Shown in pieces: positions 34,400 through 43,834 of a DNA stretch of 64,000 bases (positions are counted from its first letter, which is position 1; every line of letters starts with the position of its first letter). This DNA comes from Ochrobactrum vermis (lineage in GTDB: Bacteria > Pseudomonadota > Alphaproteobacteria > Rhizobiales > Rhizobiaceae), in the NCBI RefSeq assembly GCF_002975205.1, contig NZ_PCOC01000002.1, positions 759,001 to 823,000 of the forward strand. The letters run 5' to 3'. Both the position numbers and the translations under genes were made by a program. The notes below the pieces were generated by a model. The model was not told the DNA's origin and did no database searches. It worked only from the letters and a program-made list of their open reading frames with translations.

Positions 34400-35021
34400 C
34401 AATTTTGCCCGCGCACCAGTGGAAGGCCGGAACACGATCATCCCCAGCGCGCTCCGGCCAGCAGTTCATATCGCCGCCCTTATGCCCGGCGATATGTCCA
34501 CGAGTGGTTCTCACTAAACTAATGGTCCCACGGCGGCTCAACACATTAACACGATATACGAGCAATGTATCGCTAATAAACAATCATATCTTGTGGAGGT
34601 TGTAGTTGCGAAAGATGATGGTTCCCGACCGCATCGCGCGCCGGGGGTACGCGTTGCCTGAGAACGCGATGCGGCGGTACCTGCCGCAATCGGCAGGCCC
34701 ACTGTACATGTGGGGATGTGGAAACCAATCGACAATCAGAATTGCGGTGGGACGTCACGATTATGGTTCGCAGTCGTTGCGACCTTCCTAGCACTTCCCC
34801 TGGCGGCTTGCCGCAAGCTGTCAGGGGATACCGGAAGCCCGGCACAGGTTCAGACGTCGCGGCGATTGGATCAATGAACGCATAGCCGTGAGAACATAGT
34901 TACATATCGCCACCGCTCATTTTGGTGCAGTGCGTTTCAATGACCGGTGGCGATTTACACCGTTCGGATTGAAAGGCGCCGCAGGATCATTTTTATATGT
35001 TGTTGACTCTATTAACAAAAC
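34400..35021. other. Mostly non-coding stretch before the tRNA
   Basis: About 620 bp. A 61-codon frame with a TTG start at 34606 (GTGGAGG upstream) is possible but unconvincing. A strong long hairpin with arms ATCGCCACCG (34906-34915) and CGGTGGCGAT (34945-34954) lies between it and the tRNA 3' end. No att-like copy of the tRNA 3' end or integrase was recognised. Confidence 0.4.
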
Positions 35022-35097
35022 TGGTGCCGCTTAGGTGACTCGAACACCTGACCCCATCATTACGAATGATGTGCTCTACCAACTGAGCTAAAGCGGC
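35022..35097 (-). tRNA. tRNA-Thr (CGT)
   Basis: A 76-nt cloverleaf with encoded CCA. The acceptor stem is GCCGCTT / AAGCGGC, the D arm GCTCAGTTGGTAGAGC and the T loop TTCGAGT. The anticodon stem CATCA / TGATG encloses loop TTCGTAA with anticodon CGT, which reads ACG (Thr). It sits at the border between the IS-rich region and core-like chromosome, a common island insertion point. Confidence 0.96.
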
Positions 35098-35368
35098 CCG
35101 GAACATTGCGTTCCAAATTCCCGAGGGAAGCCAACCATTTCTGACTGGACGGTGCGCTGATAACCAAAAGCATGGAGGAAAGCAAGGCCCAAATCAAACA
35201 ATATGTGTGTTTGTTCAAAGGTTTTGCGTCATGCGTGACGCGAAAGCCTGACAGTGTGGAAGCCGGTCGGTTTTGCGAGATGGAAGTGATGGTAATCTCG
35301 TCGGGCATATGGGGTGCCGATACCGCGCCAGCCGTCGAAGCTGGCGCGGTGTCATGGAAGTCAGAGAA

Positions 35369-36337
35369 TTACGCGCCCGCGCATAGATGCTGGCGAGCCT
35401 CCTTGTATTCACGCTCGAGGCGGTCGATCAGTTGCCCGGCAGGAGCCACTTCGCGGATGGCGCCGATGCCCTGACCGCAGCCCCAGATATCCTTCCAGGC
35501 CTTGGCGCCGTCCTGCTGCGCCTTGTCGAAGTCCATCTTGGAAGGATCAGCCTCCGGAAGGTTGTCTGGATCGAGGCCCGAATTGGCGATGGACGGCTTC
35601 AGGTAGTTGCCTCCAATGCCTGTAAAATAGTTGGAATAGACGATGTCGGATGAATTCGATTCGACGATCATCTGTTTATAGGCATCTGTTGCACGCGCTT
35701 CTGTTGTGGCGATGAAGGGGGAACCGATATAAGCGAGATCTGCACCCATGGCCTGCGCTGCAAGGATCGAGCCGCCATTGGCGATGGCGCCGGAAAGGAG
35801 CAGGGGGCCGTCGAACCAGGAGCGAATTTCCTGCACAAGTGCGAAGGGCGATAGCGCGCCTGCATGGCCGCCCGCACCGGCAGCAACTGCGATGAGGCCG
35901 TCCGCACCCTTGCGGATTGCCGAATTGGCGTGGCGGTTGTTGATGACGTCATGAAGGACGATACCACCATAGGAATGGATGGCGGCATTCACTTCTGGTA
36001 CCGCGCCGAGCGAGGAAATGACAATCGGAACCTTATACTTCACACAAAGGCCGAGATCGTGCTCAAGGCGCTTGTTGGAACGGTGCACGATCTGGTTGAC
36101 CGCGAATGGCGCGGATGGCCGATCGGGATTAGCCTTGTCGTAAGCCGAAAGCCCTTCCGTAATCTCTGCCAGCCATTCGTCGAGCTGCGCTTCAGGACGG
36201 GCATTAAGTGCAGGAAAAGAACCGACGACACCTGCCTTGCACTGCGCCATCACAAGGGCTGGATGCGAAATGATGAATAGGGGAGCACCAACCACCGGGA
36301 TGCGCAGTCTGCTTTTCAGAATATCCGGCAAGGCCAT
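35369..36337 (-). CDS. Nitronate monooxygenase family FMN protein
   Basis: This 322-residue TIM-barrel flavoprotein belongs to the nitronate monooxygenase / enoyl reductase FabK-like family. It shows GAPLFIISHPALV at the N-terminus, AAGAGGHAG with the catalytic-region His, and LLSGAIANGGSILAAQAMGAD for FMN phosphate binding. In the family it oxidises alkyl nitronates, or acts as an NAD(P)H flavin oxidoreductase. The ATG at 36337 follows AGGAGG by ten bases; a TTG at 36343 is an alternative. A palindrome nearly identical to the one before the beta-oxidation operon lies immediately upstream, which ties it to fatty-acid or branched-chain catabolism. Confidence 0.9.
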   Translation of the reverse strand: MALPDILKSRLRIPVVGAPLFIISHPALVMAQCKAGVVGSFPALNARPEAQLDEWLAEITEGLSAYDKANPDRPSAPFAVNQIVHRSNKRLEHDLGLCVKYKVPIVISSLGAVPEVNAAIHSYGGIVLHDVINNRHANSAIRKGADGLIAVAAGAGGHAGALSPFALVQEIRSWFDGPLLLSGAIANGGSILAAQAMGADLAYIGSPFIATTEARATDAYKQMIVESNSSDIVYSNYFTGIGGNYLKPSIANSGLDPDNLPEADPSKMDFDKAQQDGAKAWKDIWGCGQGIGAIREVAPAGQLIDRLEREYKEARQHLCAGA

Positions 36338-36356
36338 CTTCAACCGTCCTCCTTGA

Positions 36357-36378
36357 TTGACGTTTCCGTAAACGTAAT
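36357..36378. promoter_or_regulatory. Palindromic operator shared with the beta-oxidation operon
   Basis: TTGACGTTTCCG followed by TAAACGTAAT, just upstream of the ribosome site of the nitronate monooxygenase gene. It is almost the exact reverse complement of the site at 54385-54406. It resembles sites of LiuR-type MerR regulators. The rest of 36379-36823 shows no gene. Confidence 0.6.
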
Positions 36379-36823
36379 ATTTCTAGCAGCTCTTTGTCCA
36401 ACGGCAATATCAAAAGAGTGCGAGCCTGTCTGTTGATAGGCTTGTCTCCTCTGTCGTTGAAAACCTTGACAGGGCGTGTCGAATGCCAGCCGATTTGCAT
36501 ATTTTGGAAACATAGGCGCTGCTTCTGCCGGAAATGCCCAATGGGAGGGAATCGCCAGCACACTTCTGGATGTCTTGGTCACCCGCAATGGGTGCATTTT
36601 GATCCTGTAACGCTGTACGGATGGGGGAAAACCGCATTCAGAGTTAATATTCGGTGTTCCGACATGCTTATCGGCTAGTCAAAGCGGGTGATGAACAGGT
36701 AAATGCCTTGATTCAGACGTTAATTTCGCTGAGGCTTATAAAATAGTCTGCATCGGGTACCGCTTGCTCCTGTTAGGGGCGTGACTAGCATGGCGGGAAA
36801 AACGAACAAGGGAAGAGCAGCCT

Positions 36824-37849
36824 TTGGAAAGTATTGAGCGCGCGATCAGGAATGCATTTGCCAAGGCAGATGCGCATAATCCGGCGACCCGCCAGCGAAT
36901 CTATGAATCCGCCTGGGGTGCGCACGAGCGCGCTCTTGCGACGAACACCGCGCTCAGCGATGCGCAAAAGGAAGAGCGTCGTCAGAAACTGAAGGACGCA
37001 ATCTCTCGTATTGAACAGGAATTCAAGACCGGCAGCGGCGCGGAAGATCGCCGTGAGCCGTCGCTCGACGCCTCACACCGGGAAGACCCGGTGCTTGGTG
37101 GCAGGGCGGAAGAAGCCTCGCCCGCACTCGATACCAGCGATATTCGCTCTAACTCGCGGCAGAAGAAGCGCAGCAATGCCGACCTTGGTTATGAGGGTGG
37201 CGTGTCTCGCAAGGACCGGAGGAAAAAGAAACGCCATTCACCTTTCTACAGTTATGGCATTCCGGCGCTCGTGCTCGCTGTTGCTGCTTTCATCGGTTAC
37301 TCGCTCTATAACAGCTTTATTGATCTGAGCCGGGGACCGGCAAACAACCCCTTGTACGGCGATGGCAATATTGCGCCTTTGAAAGAAGGTGAGGAGCCTG
37401 GCGGGCTGAAATGGATCACGATCTTCCAGCCATCCGAGGCAACCCGCATGTCCGTGAAAGGACGTGCAACAGCCGAAATCAGGCAGGAAGGCACGCGCAG
37501 TTTCGCGCGTATTCAGTCTTCGGGGGCTGAGGATACGGTTACATTCGATGTCGGTGAAGGCATCTTGAACCAGTTGGAAGGCAAGAAGGCGACCTTCGAC
37601 ATCGTGGCACGTGCCGACGATGGCAAGATGACCCAGATGTCAGTCAATTGCGATTTCGGCAGTCTTGGCGACTGCGGACGCAGGCGCTACGACGTGCGCG
37701 ATTCCATTAGCGACTTCCTTTTTGATATGGCTGTTCCGTCCGGTCAGAAGGCAGGGCGTGCAGGCACCATCACGGTCAATTCCGATCTCAGCGGTTCCGG
37801 CAAACCGGTCAACATCTATGAGATTCGCGTTTCGACGGCGGCTGAATAA
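36824..37849 (+). CDS. Inner-membrane protein with periplasmic C-terminal domain
   Basis: A 341-residue protein of unknown function, conserved in Brucellaceae to my knowledge. The N-terminal part is charged and helical (RAIRNAFAKADAHNPATRQR, LSDAQKEERRQKLKDAI). A basic stretch (RKDRRKKKRH) precedes one membrane helix (IPALVLAVAAFIGYSLYNSF). About 170 residues then follow in the periplasm, with beta-rich segments and a Cys pair (NCDF, GDCGRRRYD). The start is a TTG at 36824 with GGGAAG eight bases before. Its stop directly abuts the ligase stop, so the genes converge. Confidence 0.75.
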   Translation: MESIERAIRNAFAKADAHNPATRQRIYESAWGAHERALATNTALSDAQKEERRQKLKDAISRIEQEFKTGSGAEDRREPSLDASHREDPVLGGRAEEASPALDTSDIRSNSRQKKRSNADLGYEGGVSRKDRRKKKRHSPFYSYGIPALVLAVAAFIGYSLYNSFIDLSRGPANNPLYGDGNIAPLKEGEEPGGLKWITIFQPSEATRMSVKGRATAEIRQEGTRSFARIQSSGAEDTVTFDVGEGILNQLEGKKATFDIVARADDGKMTQMSVNCDFGSLGDCGRRRYDVRDSISDFLFDMAVPSGQKAGRAGTITVNSDLSGSGKPVNIYEIRVSTAAE

Positions 37850-39469
37850 TCAGGTCAGCAGCTTTTCCAAAGTTTCAAGCCGATCCGCTTCGCGGGGCGG
37901 TTTGTCCCACCGAAGCCGCGAGAAACGCGGAAAGCGCATAGCGACACCCGATTTGTGACGCGTGGAGCGGTTGAGGCCTTCGAAAGCGACTTCTACCACC
38001 AGCCCATGATCGGGCTCGGCGCGGACGGACCGAACCGGCCCGAAGCGCTCGGTGGTATTCTCGCGCACAAACTTGTCCAGCAATTTCAGTTCTTCGTCCG
38101 TAAAGCCGAAATAGGCTTTGCCGACCGGCACCAGTACCGGTTGATCCTCCGGCCCCGTCCAGACGGCAAAGGTGAAATCGGAATAATAGCTGGACCGCTT
38201 GCCATGCCCGCGCTGGGCATAGACGATCACGGCATCGACGGTGAAGGGATCGCGCTTCCATTTGAACCAGGGGCCCTTGGGCCGGCCGGGAAGGTAAGTG
38301 CTGTCGTGGCGTTTCAACATAACGCCTTCGACGACGGGATGTGGCGGATTGGAGCGAAACTCCGCCAGTTCCTGAAAATCGCCAAAGGGCAAGACGGGCG
38401 ATAGATCGAAGCGGCGCGGATCGAGCCTGCCGATGAAATCTTGCAGGCGGGCGCGGCGCTCGGAAAAAGGCCGCGCGCGCAAATCGGCACCGGTCTGCTG
38501 GTTCCCTTCCTGCAACAGGTCATAGGCCCGCACGAAAGCCGGATAGTCGCGTAACTGCTTTACGCTCACGGTCTTGCGGTTCAGCCTTTGCTGGAGATCG
38601 GAAAACGTGGCTGTTTCGATGCCGGTTTCGCCGTTATGACTGACGAGCAGTTCGCCGTCGATTGCGCCTTCGAAATCCATAGCTTCCAGAATATCCGGGA
38701 ATGCGCCGGAAATATCGTCACCAGTGCGCGAATAGAGGCGACGCACGCCGTTTTCCGAAACGGCCTGGACCCGAATACCGTCCCACTTCCATTCTGCACT
38801 GTAGGCAGACGCATCGAGCGAGGAGATTTCGGCTTCATCGAGGGCAGTTGCCAGCATGACGGGGCGAAACGGTGCAGCTGCGGTGGCAGCAGGTTTTTCA
38901 CCACGGCCTTCCAGCCAGGCGAAAAGCGCTTCATAGGGCGGCGACTGGCCGTGCCAGAGTTCCTCGATTTCTACAATGTCGGCGCCGCCGAAATCGGCAA
39001 GTGCCTGTTTGGCCAGACGGGCTGAAACCCCCACGCGCAAACCGCCGGTGACGAGTTTCAACAGCGCGTAACGTTCAGAAATGCCGAGTAGATCGAGCCA
39101 TCCGGCCACGAGCATCGGGCCTTCGCGGCGCGATGCGTTCTGCAATTCGTGCATCACGATCCCAAGTGGCAGATTTGCCCCCGGAGTTGTTTCGCTTGGG
39201 CTGGGCCAGATGAGTGAAATTGTTTCGGCAAGATCACCGACATAGTCGTAGGAATAGGCAAATAATGTCGGATCGGTCCGCTCGGTTATCAGCGCCCGCA
39301 GCATGGCGGGCTTCACACTTTGCAGTTCGAGATCGCGTGTGATTGCCGCAAGTGCCAGACCGCGATCCGGGTCGGGCGTGGCGCGGAAATAGTCGATGAG
39401 CAGCCGAAGCTTGCCGTTGCGCTGCGGGGTCAGAACCAGCCGGTCAAGAAGTTCAGCGAAAGCACGCAT
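37850..39469 (-). CDS. ATP-dependent DNA ligase (cisplatin damage response type)
   Basis: A 539-residue ATP-dependent DNA ligase with an N-terminal DNA-binding domain, an adenylation domain with nucleophile Lys228 in EWKWDGIRV, and a C-terminal OB domain (FTVDAVIVYAQRGHGKRSSYY). It lacks the polymerase and nuclease domains of LigD. It belongs to the ligase type encoded with an MBL exonuclease, an Lhr helicase and a PdeM phosphoesterase. The ATG at 39469 overlaps the exonuclease stop by one base. Together these genes are thought to repair crosslink or break damage. Confidence 0.94.
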   Translation of the reverse strand: MRAFAELLDRLVLTPQRNGKLRLLIDYFRATPDPDRGLALAAITRDLELQSVKPAMLRALITERTDPTLFAYSYDYVGDLAETISLIWPSPSETTPGANLPLGIVMHELQNASRREGPMLVAGWLDLLGISERYALLKLVTGGLRVGVSARLAKQALADFGGADIVEIEELWHGQSPPYEALFAWLEGRGEKPAATAAAPFRPVMLATALDEAEISSLDASAYSAEWKWDGIRVQAVSENGVRRLYSRTGDDISGAFPDILEAMDFEGAIDGELLVSHNGETGIETATFSDLQQRLNRKTVSVKQLRDYPAFVRAYDLLQEGNQQTGADLRARPFSERRARLQDFIGRLDPRRFDLSPVLPFGDFQELAEFRSNPPHPVVEGVMLKRHDSTYLPGRPKGPWFKWKRDPFTVDAVIVYAQRGHGKRSSYYSDFTFAVWTGPEDQPVLVPVGKAYFGFTDEELKLLDKFVRENTTERFGPVRSVRAEPDHGLVVEVAFEGLNRSTRHKSGVAMRFPRFSRLRWDKPPREADRLETLEKLLT

Positions 39470-40500
39470 CAATCGCCCTCGTCTTCATAGCCGACAAGAT
39501 GCAGCGGCTTTGCCAGTATGTTCTGCAGCTCGCACCAGCGAACAAGCGCTTCCTCGCGTCCATGGGTAACCCACACTTCGGCGGGTGCGATTTCTGTTAT
39601 GGTCGCCGTCAGCTCATCCCAGTCGCAATGGTCGGAAATGATGAGCGGCAGCTCCACGCCCTGTTGTTTGGCGCGCTGGCGGATACGCATCCAGCCGGAG
39701 GCGAAGGCTGATATGGGATCGGGAAAACGCTGCGCCCAGCGGTCGGAAAAGGCCGATGGCGGACCGACGATGATCTTGCCTGCAAAATCCGGCTCTGCTT
39801 CGCCGCGCTCAAGGGTCGCTGGTTCAAGGGGACCGAGATTGATACCTTGCGACTGGTAATAATCGCAGATCTTTTCCAGCGCAACATGAATGTAAATCGG
39901 TTCTGAGTAGCCTGCATTGCGTATGAGTTTGATGACCCGTTGTGCCTTGCCCAGTGAATAGGCGCCGACAAGATGCGCGCGTTCGGGAAACTGTCGGGTT
40001 GATTTGAGAAGCGCCGCGATTTCGTGTGACGCATCGGGGTGACGAAATACCGGTAGCGCAAAGGTTGCTTCGGTTATGAAGACATCACACGCGACAGGTT
40101 CAAAGGGCGCGCAGGTCGGATCGGTTGCGCGCTTGTAATCGCCGGAAGCGACAATGCGGGTTCCGTCCTTCTCCACTGCAATCTGGGCCGAGCCGAGTAC
40201 GTGGCCTGCACCGTGAAAACTGACCCGTGTACCGTTGATCGTGAGGCTCTCGCCGAGGCCTATCGGTTGGGTGGTTTCGGCGAAATTTGCGCCGTAGCGC
40301 AGCGCCATAATGTCGAGCGTTTCGCGTGTTGCCAGTACATGGGTGTGGCCAGAGCGGGCATGATCGGAATGCCCGTGGGTGATGAGCGCGCGTTCCACCG
40401 GGCGCACGGGGTCGATGTAGAAATCGCCGGGCGGGCAATAGAGGCCTTTGGGAGAGGAACAGAGAAGCTGATTGAAACGCATGGTTTCAAGATAGGTCAT
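39469..40500 (-). CDS. Ligase-associated DNA exonuclease (metallo-beta-lactamase fold)
   Basis: A 343-residue nuclease of the metallo-beta-lactamase / beta-CASP superfamily, related to SNM1/Pso2. Metal ligands are seen in THGHSDHARSGH, in SGDYKRATDP, and in the C-terminal SDHCDWDEL. It likely processes crosslinked or blocked DNA ends before ligation. The start is placed at 40500 (MTYLETMRFNQ); 40482 (MRFNQLL) is also possible since no good ribosome site marks either. It diverges from the helicase gene over about 105 bp. Confidence 0.93.
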   Translation of the reverse strand: MTYLETMRFNQLLCSSPKGLYCPPGDFYIDPVRPVERALITHGHSDHARSGHTHVLATRETLDIMALRYGANFAETTQPIGLGESLTINGTRVSFHGAGHVLGSAQIAVEKDGTRIVASGDYKRATDPTCAPFEPVACDVFITEATFALPVFRHPDASHEIAALLKSTRQFPERAHLVGAYSLGKAQRVIKLIRNAGYSEPIYIHVALEKICDYYQSQGINLGPLEPATLERGEAEPDFAGKIIVGPPSAFSDRWAQRFPDPISAFASGWMRIRQRAKQQGVELPLIISDHCDWDELTATITEIAPAEVWVTHGREEALVRWCELQNILAKPLHLVGYEDEGD

Positions 40501-40604
40501 GAAGTTTGTGTCGAAAAGGGAGGGAACCCTTTGCTGCTGACAAAATGAGAACAAAAGTGAACAAACACCTTGGCGGCTTGCCTCGCTGCGATTAGATTGA
40601 CGGC

Positions 40605-43121
40605 GTGACACTGAACCTGAAACCCGCCGCCGCATCTGCCGCTTTTCCTTTGCCGGACCGTTTTATTGAATGGTTTGCGGCCAAGGGCTGGTCGCCCCGC
40701 GCCCATCAGCTTGAACTACTGGCGCGCGCAGAAGAGGGACAGTCTACGCTTCTGATCGCGCCCACTGGCGCGGGTAAGACGCTGGCCGGATTTTTGCCGG
40801 CGCTGGTGGATCTGGAACGAAATGGCCGTAAGAAGCCGGGTATGGCGAAGCGTGGTGTGCATACGCTTTACATCTCGCCGCTGAAGGCGCTTGCGGTCGA
40901 TATCCATCGCAACCTTACGGTGCCGGTCGAGGAAATGGGCCTCGATATCTCCATCGAGACCCGAACGGGTGATACGCCAGCGCACAAACGCCAGCGACAG
41001 AAGCTGGCGCCGCCGGATATTCTGCTGACGACACCGGAACAGCTTGCGCTGTTGATCGCTTCCAAAGGCGCCGAACAGTTCTTCAAGGGATTGCGCTATG
41101 TGGTGCTGGACGAATTGCATTCGCTGGTGATTTCCAAGCGCGGGCATTTGCTGGCGCTGGGGCTGGCGCGGCTGCGCCGCCTGCAACCGCAATTGCAGAC
41201 CATCGGCCTTTCCGCCACGGTGGCGGAGCCCGAAGAACTGCGCCGCTGGCTGGTGGAACAGGACGGCACCGGGCCCATGGCCGGTCTTGTGACAGTCGAC
41301 GGCGGCGCCAAGCCGGAAATCACCATTCTCGATTCCGATGAGCGGGTGCCATGGTCAGGCCACTCCTCGCGCTATGCAATACCCGATATCTATGAGGCGA
41401 TCCGCCAGCACCGCACGACGCTCTTGTTCGTCAATACGCGCAGCCAGGCGGAGATGCTGTTTCAGGAACTCTGGCGGGTCAATGAGGACACACTACCGAT
41501 TGCGCTGCATCATGGTTCGCTCGATGCCAGCCAGCGCCGCAAGGTCGAGCAGGCCATGGCTGCCAACACGTTGCGAGCGGTGGTGGCGACGTCAACGCTC
41601 GATCTGGGGATCGACTGGGGCGATGTCGATCTGGTCATTCATGTCGGTGCACCGAAGGGCGCCAGCCGTCTTGCCCAACGTATAGGCCGCGCCAATCACC
41701 GCATGGATGAACCGAGCCGGGCTATTCTTGTGCCCGCCAATCGCTTTGAGGTGATGGAGTGTCGTGCCGCACTCGACGCCAATTATCTGGGCGCGCAGGA
41801 TACGCCGCCTTTGATCGACGGAGCGCTGGATGTGCTGGCGCAACACGTGCTTGGCATGGCCTGTGCCGAGCCGTTCAATGCCGATCAGCTTTATCGTGAG
41901 GTGCAGAGTGCGGCACCTTATTCGAACCTCCCGCGCGAAACGTTCGACCGCATTCTGAATTTCGTGGCGACCGGCGGTTACGCGCTCAAGACCTATGAGC
42001 GGTTTGCGAAAATCCGCAAGACCGTGGACGGCGCTTGGCGGGTCTCCAATCCGCGTATCGCACAGCAATATAGGCTCAACATTGGCACAATAGTCGAGGC
42101 GCCAGAGCTGAATGTGCGGCTCACACGCGGCGGCAAGGGTGGAAATGCGCGCGGTGGACGTGTTCTTGGTCGCATCGAGGAGTATTTCCTCGAGACGCTG
42201 ACGGCTGGTGACACGTTCCTGTTTGCCGGAAAGGTGCTGCGGTTCGAAGGTATTCGTGAGAACGAATGCATTGCCTCCAATGCTGCGGGACAGGACGCAA
42301 AAATCCCTGTCTATGCTGGCGGCAAGTTTCCGCTTTCCACCTATCTCGCAGCGCAGGTGCGCGCCATGCTCGCCGACCGCACACGCTGGCAGTTTTTGCC
42401 GGAACAGGTGCGGGAATGGCTGGAAATACAGCAGTGGAAATCCGTACTGCCTGCAACGGACGAGCTGTTGATCGAAACCTTTCCGCGCGGCAATCGCTTC
42501 TACATGGTCGCCTATCCGTTTGAAGGCAGGCTGGCGCACCAGACGCTCGGCATGTTGCTGACACGTCGTCTGGAACGCATGGGCGCGCATCCGCTTGGCT
42601 TTGTCGCTACCGATTATTCGCTGGGGCTCTGGGGCCTCAAGGATATGGGCACGATGATCGGCACGGGAAAACTCAATCTCACCCGGCTGTTCGACGAGGA
42701 TATGCTGGGGGACGATCTCGAAGCATGGCTCGATGAAAGCTACCTTTTGAAACGCACTTTCCGCAATTGCGCGGTGATTTCAGGGCTTATCGAGCGCCGT
42801 CATCCGGGGCAGGAGAAAACAGGCCGTCAGGTTACGGTTTCCACCGATCTCATCTATGACGTACTGCGGACCCACGAGCCGGACCACATATTACTGCAGG
42901 CGACGCGCGCGGATGCTGCGACCGGGCTTCTGGATATCAAGCGTCTCGGGGACATGCTGGCGCGTGTGAAAGGTCATCTGCTGCACAAGCCGCTCGACAA
43001 GATTTCACCGCTGGCGCTGCCTGTGATGCTCGAAATCGGACGCGAGCGAGTGGCAGGCGAGGGCGATGAAATGCTGCTTGAAGAGGCCGCGGACGATCTG
43101 ATCAGAGAGGCTATGCAATGA
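40605..43121 (+). CDS. Ligase-associated DEXH-box helicase (Lhr-like)
   Basis: An 838-residue superfamily 2 helicase of the Lhr group. Motif I is APTGAGKT, motif II DELHSL in the DEXH form, motif III GLSATV and motif VI QRIGRANHR. The conserved Lhr C-terminal winged-helix and beta-barrel region fills residues 400-830. It probably unwinds DNA 3' to 5' during repair. It starts with a GTG at 40605, and its stop overlaps the PdeM start (ATGA). Confidence 0.94.
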   Translation: MTLNLKPAAASAAFPLPDRFIEWFAAKGWSPRAHQLELLARAEEGQSTLLIAPTGAGKTLAGFLPALVDLERNGRKKPGMAKRGVHTLYISPLKALAVDIHRNLTVPVEEMGLDISIETRTGDTPAHKRQRQKLAPPDILLTTPEQLALLIASKGAEQFFKGLRYVVLDELHSLVISKRGHLLALGLARLRRLQPQLQTIGLSATVAEPEELRRWLVEQDGTGPMAGLVTVDGGAKPEITILDSDERVPWSGHSSRYAIPDIYEAIRQHRTTLLFVNTRSQAEMLFQELWRVNEDTLPIALHHGSLDASQRRKVEQAMAANTLRAVVATSTLDLGIDWGDVDLVIHVGAPKGASRLAQRIGRANHRMDEPSRAILVPANRFEVMECRAALDANYLGAQDTPPLIDGALDVLAQHVLGMACAEPFNADQLYREVQSAAPYSNLPRETFDRILNFVATGGYALKTYERFAKIRKTVDGAWRVSNPRIAQQYRLNIGTIVEAPELNVRLTRGGKGGNARGGRVLGRIEEYFLETLTAGDTFLFAGKVLRFEGIRENECIASNAAGQDAKIPVYAGGKFPLSTYLAAQVRAMLADRTRWQFLPEQVREWLEIQQWKSVLPATDELLIETFPRGNRFYMVAYPFEGRLAHQTLGMLLTRRLERMGAHPLGFVATDYSLGLWGLKDMGTMIGTGKLNLTRLFDEDMLGDDLEAWLDESYLLKRTFRNCAVISGLIERRHPGQEKTGRQVTVSTDLIYDVLRTHEPDHILLQATRADAATGLLDIKRLGDMLARVKGHLLHKPLDKISPLALPVMLEIGRERVAGEGDEMLLEEAADDLIREAMQ

Positions 43122-43834
43122 AAACCGCGGTGTGGGGAAATGGCGAGGCCTACAGTCTGGCCCATGCCGAAGTGCGTGGCGTGGCCGCTGTGTGCGACCC
43201 ATCGGGCGCGCTGTTCCTGCCCGACCTGCATATGCTGATCGTTTCCGACCTGCATCTGGAAAAAGGCTCATCCTTTGCCAGGCGGGGTCAGCTCATCCCG
43301 CCCTATGACACCGCAGCAACGCTCGACATGCTGGCGCTGGCAATCGCGCGCTATCAGCCGCGAACTGTCATCAGCCTCGGGGACAGTTTTCACGATGCGA
43401 CGGCTAGCGAGCGCTTGCCGTCACTTTATGCCATCCGGCTGAAATCGCTGATGGAGCATCGCGACTGGTTCTGGATCACCGGCAATCACGATCCGGATCG
43501 CCCGGTAGACCTGCCGGGCGATTGTGTTGAAGAACTGGCAGTCGGGCCGCTTACTTTCCGGCATGAACCATCGCGTAAAGCCGGGCAGGGTGAGATTGCC
43601 GGACATCTTCACCCGGCTGCCCGCATCGTGCGGCGCGGACGGTCGGTGCGTCGCCCTTGTTTTGTGAGCGACGGGGAAAGGCTCATCATGCCTGCTTTCG
43701 GAGCCTATACGGGTGCGCTGAATATTCTGGATCGCGCTTTCCGGGGCCTGTTCGCCGATGAGACCCTGCGTGCCTATATGCTCGGTCAGGGCAAGGTTTA
43801 CCCGATTGCTCGTGGTGCGCTTTATGGTGGTTAA
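43118..43834 (+). CDS. pdeM: Ligase-associated metallophosphoesterase PdeM
   Basis: A 238-residue calcineurin-like phosphoesterase with the metal motifs SDLHLEKG, GDSFHD, GNHDP and GHLHP. It is the fourth member of the ligase-exonuclease-helicase group and is translationally coupled to the helicase. It may clean phosphates or phosphodiesters from damaged ends. Its stop codon overlaps the stop of the convergent TIGR02186 gene (GGTTAATC). Confidence 0.94.
   Translation: MKTAVWGNGEAYSLAHAEVRGVAAVCDPSGALFLPDLHMLIVSDLHLEKGSSFARRGQLIPPYDTAATLDMLALAIARYQPRTVISLGDSFHDATASERLPSLYAIRLKSLMEHRDWFWITGNHDPDRPVDLPGDCVEELAVGPLTFRHEPSRKAGQGEIAGHLHPAARIVRRGRSVRRPCFVSDGERLIMPAFGAYTGALNILDRAFRGLFADETLRAYMLGQGKVYPIARGALYGG

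Noticed and set aside
34606-34791. A 61-codon frame with a TTG start
   Set aside because: The ribosome site is fair, but composition and lack of any family make it unconvincing; mentioned only in the region entry.
36394-36678. A 94-codon plus-strand frame between nitronate monooxygenase and the next gene
   Set aside because: It is Cys- and Trp-rich with no ribosome site, typical of a chance frame.
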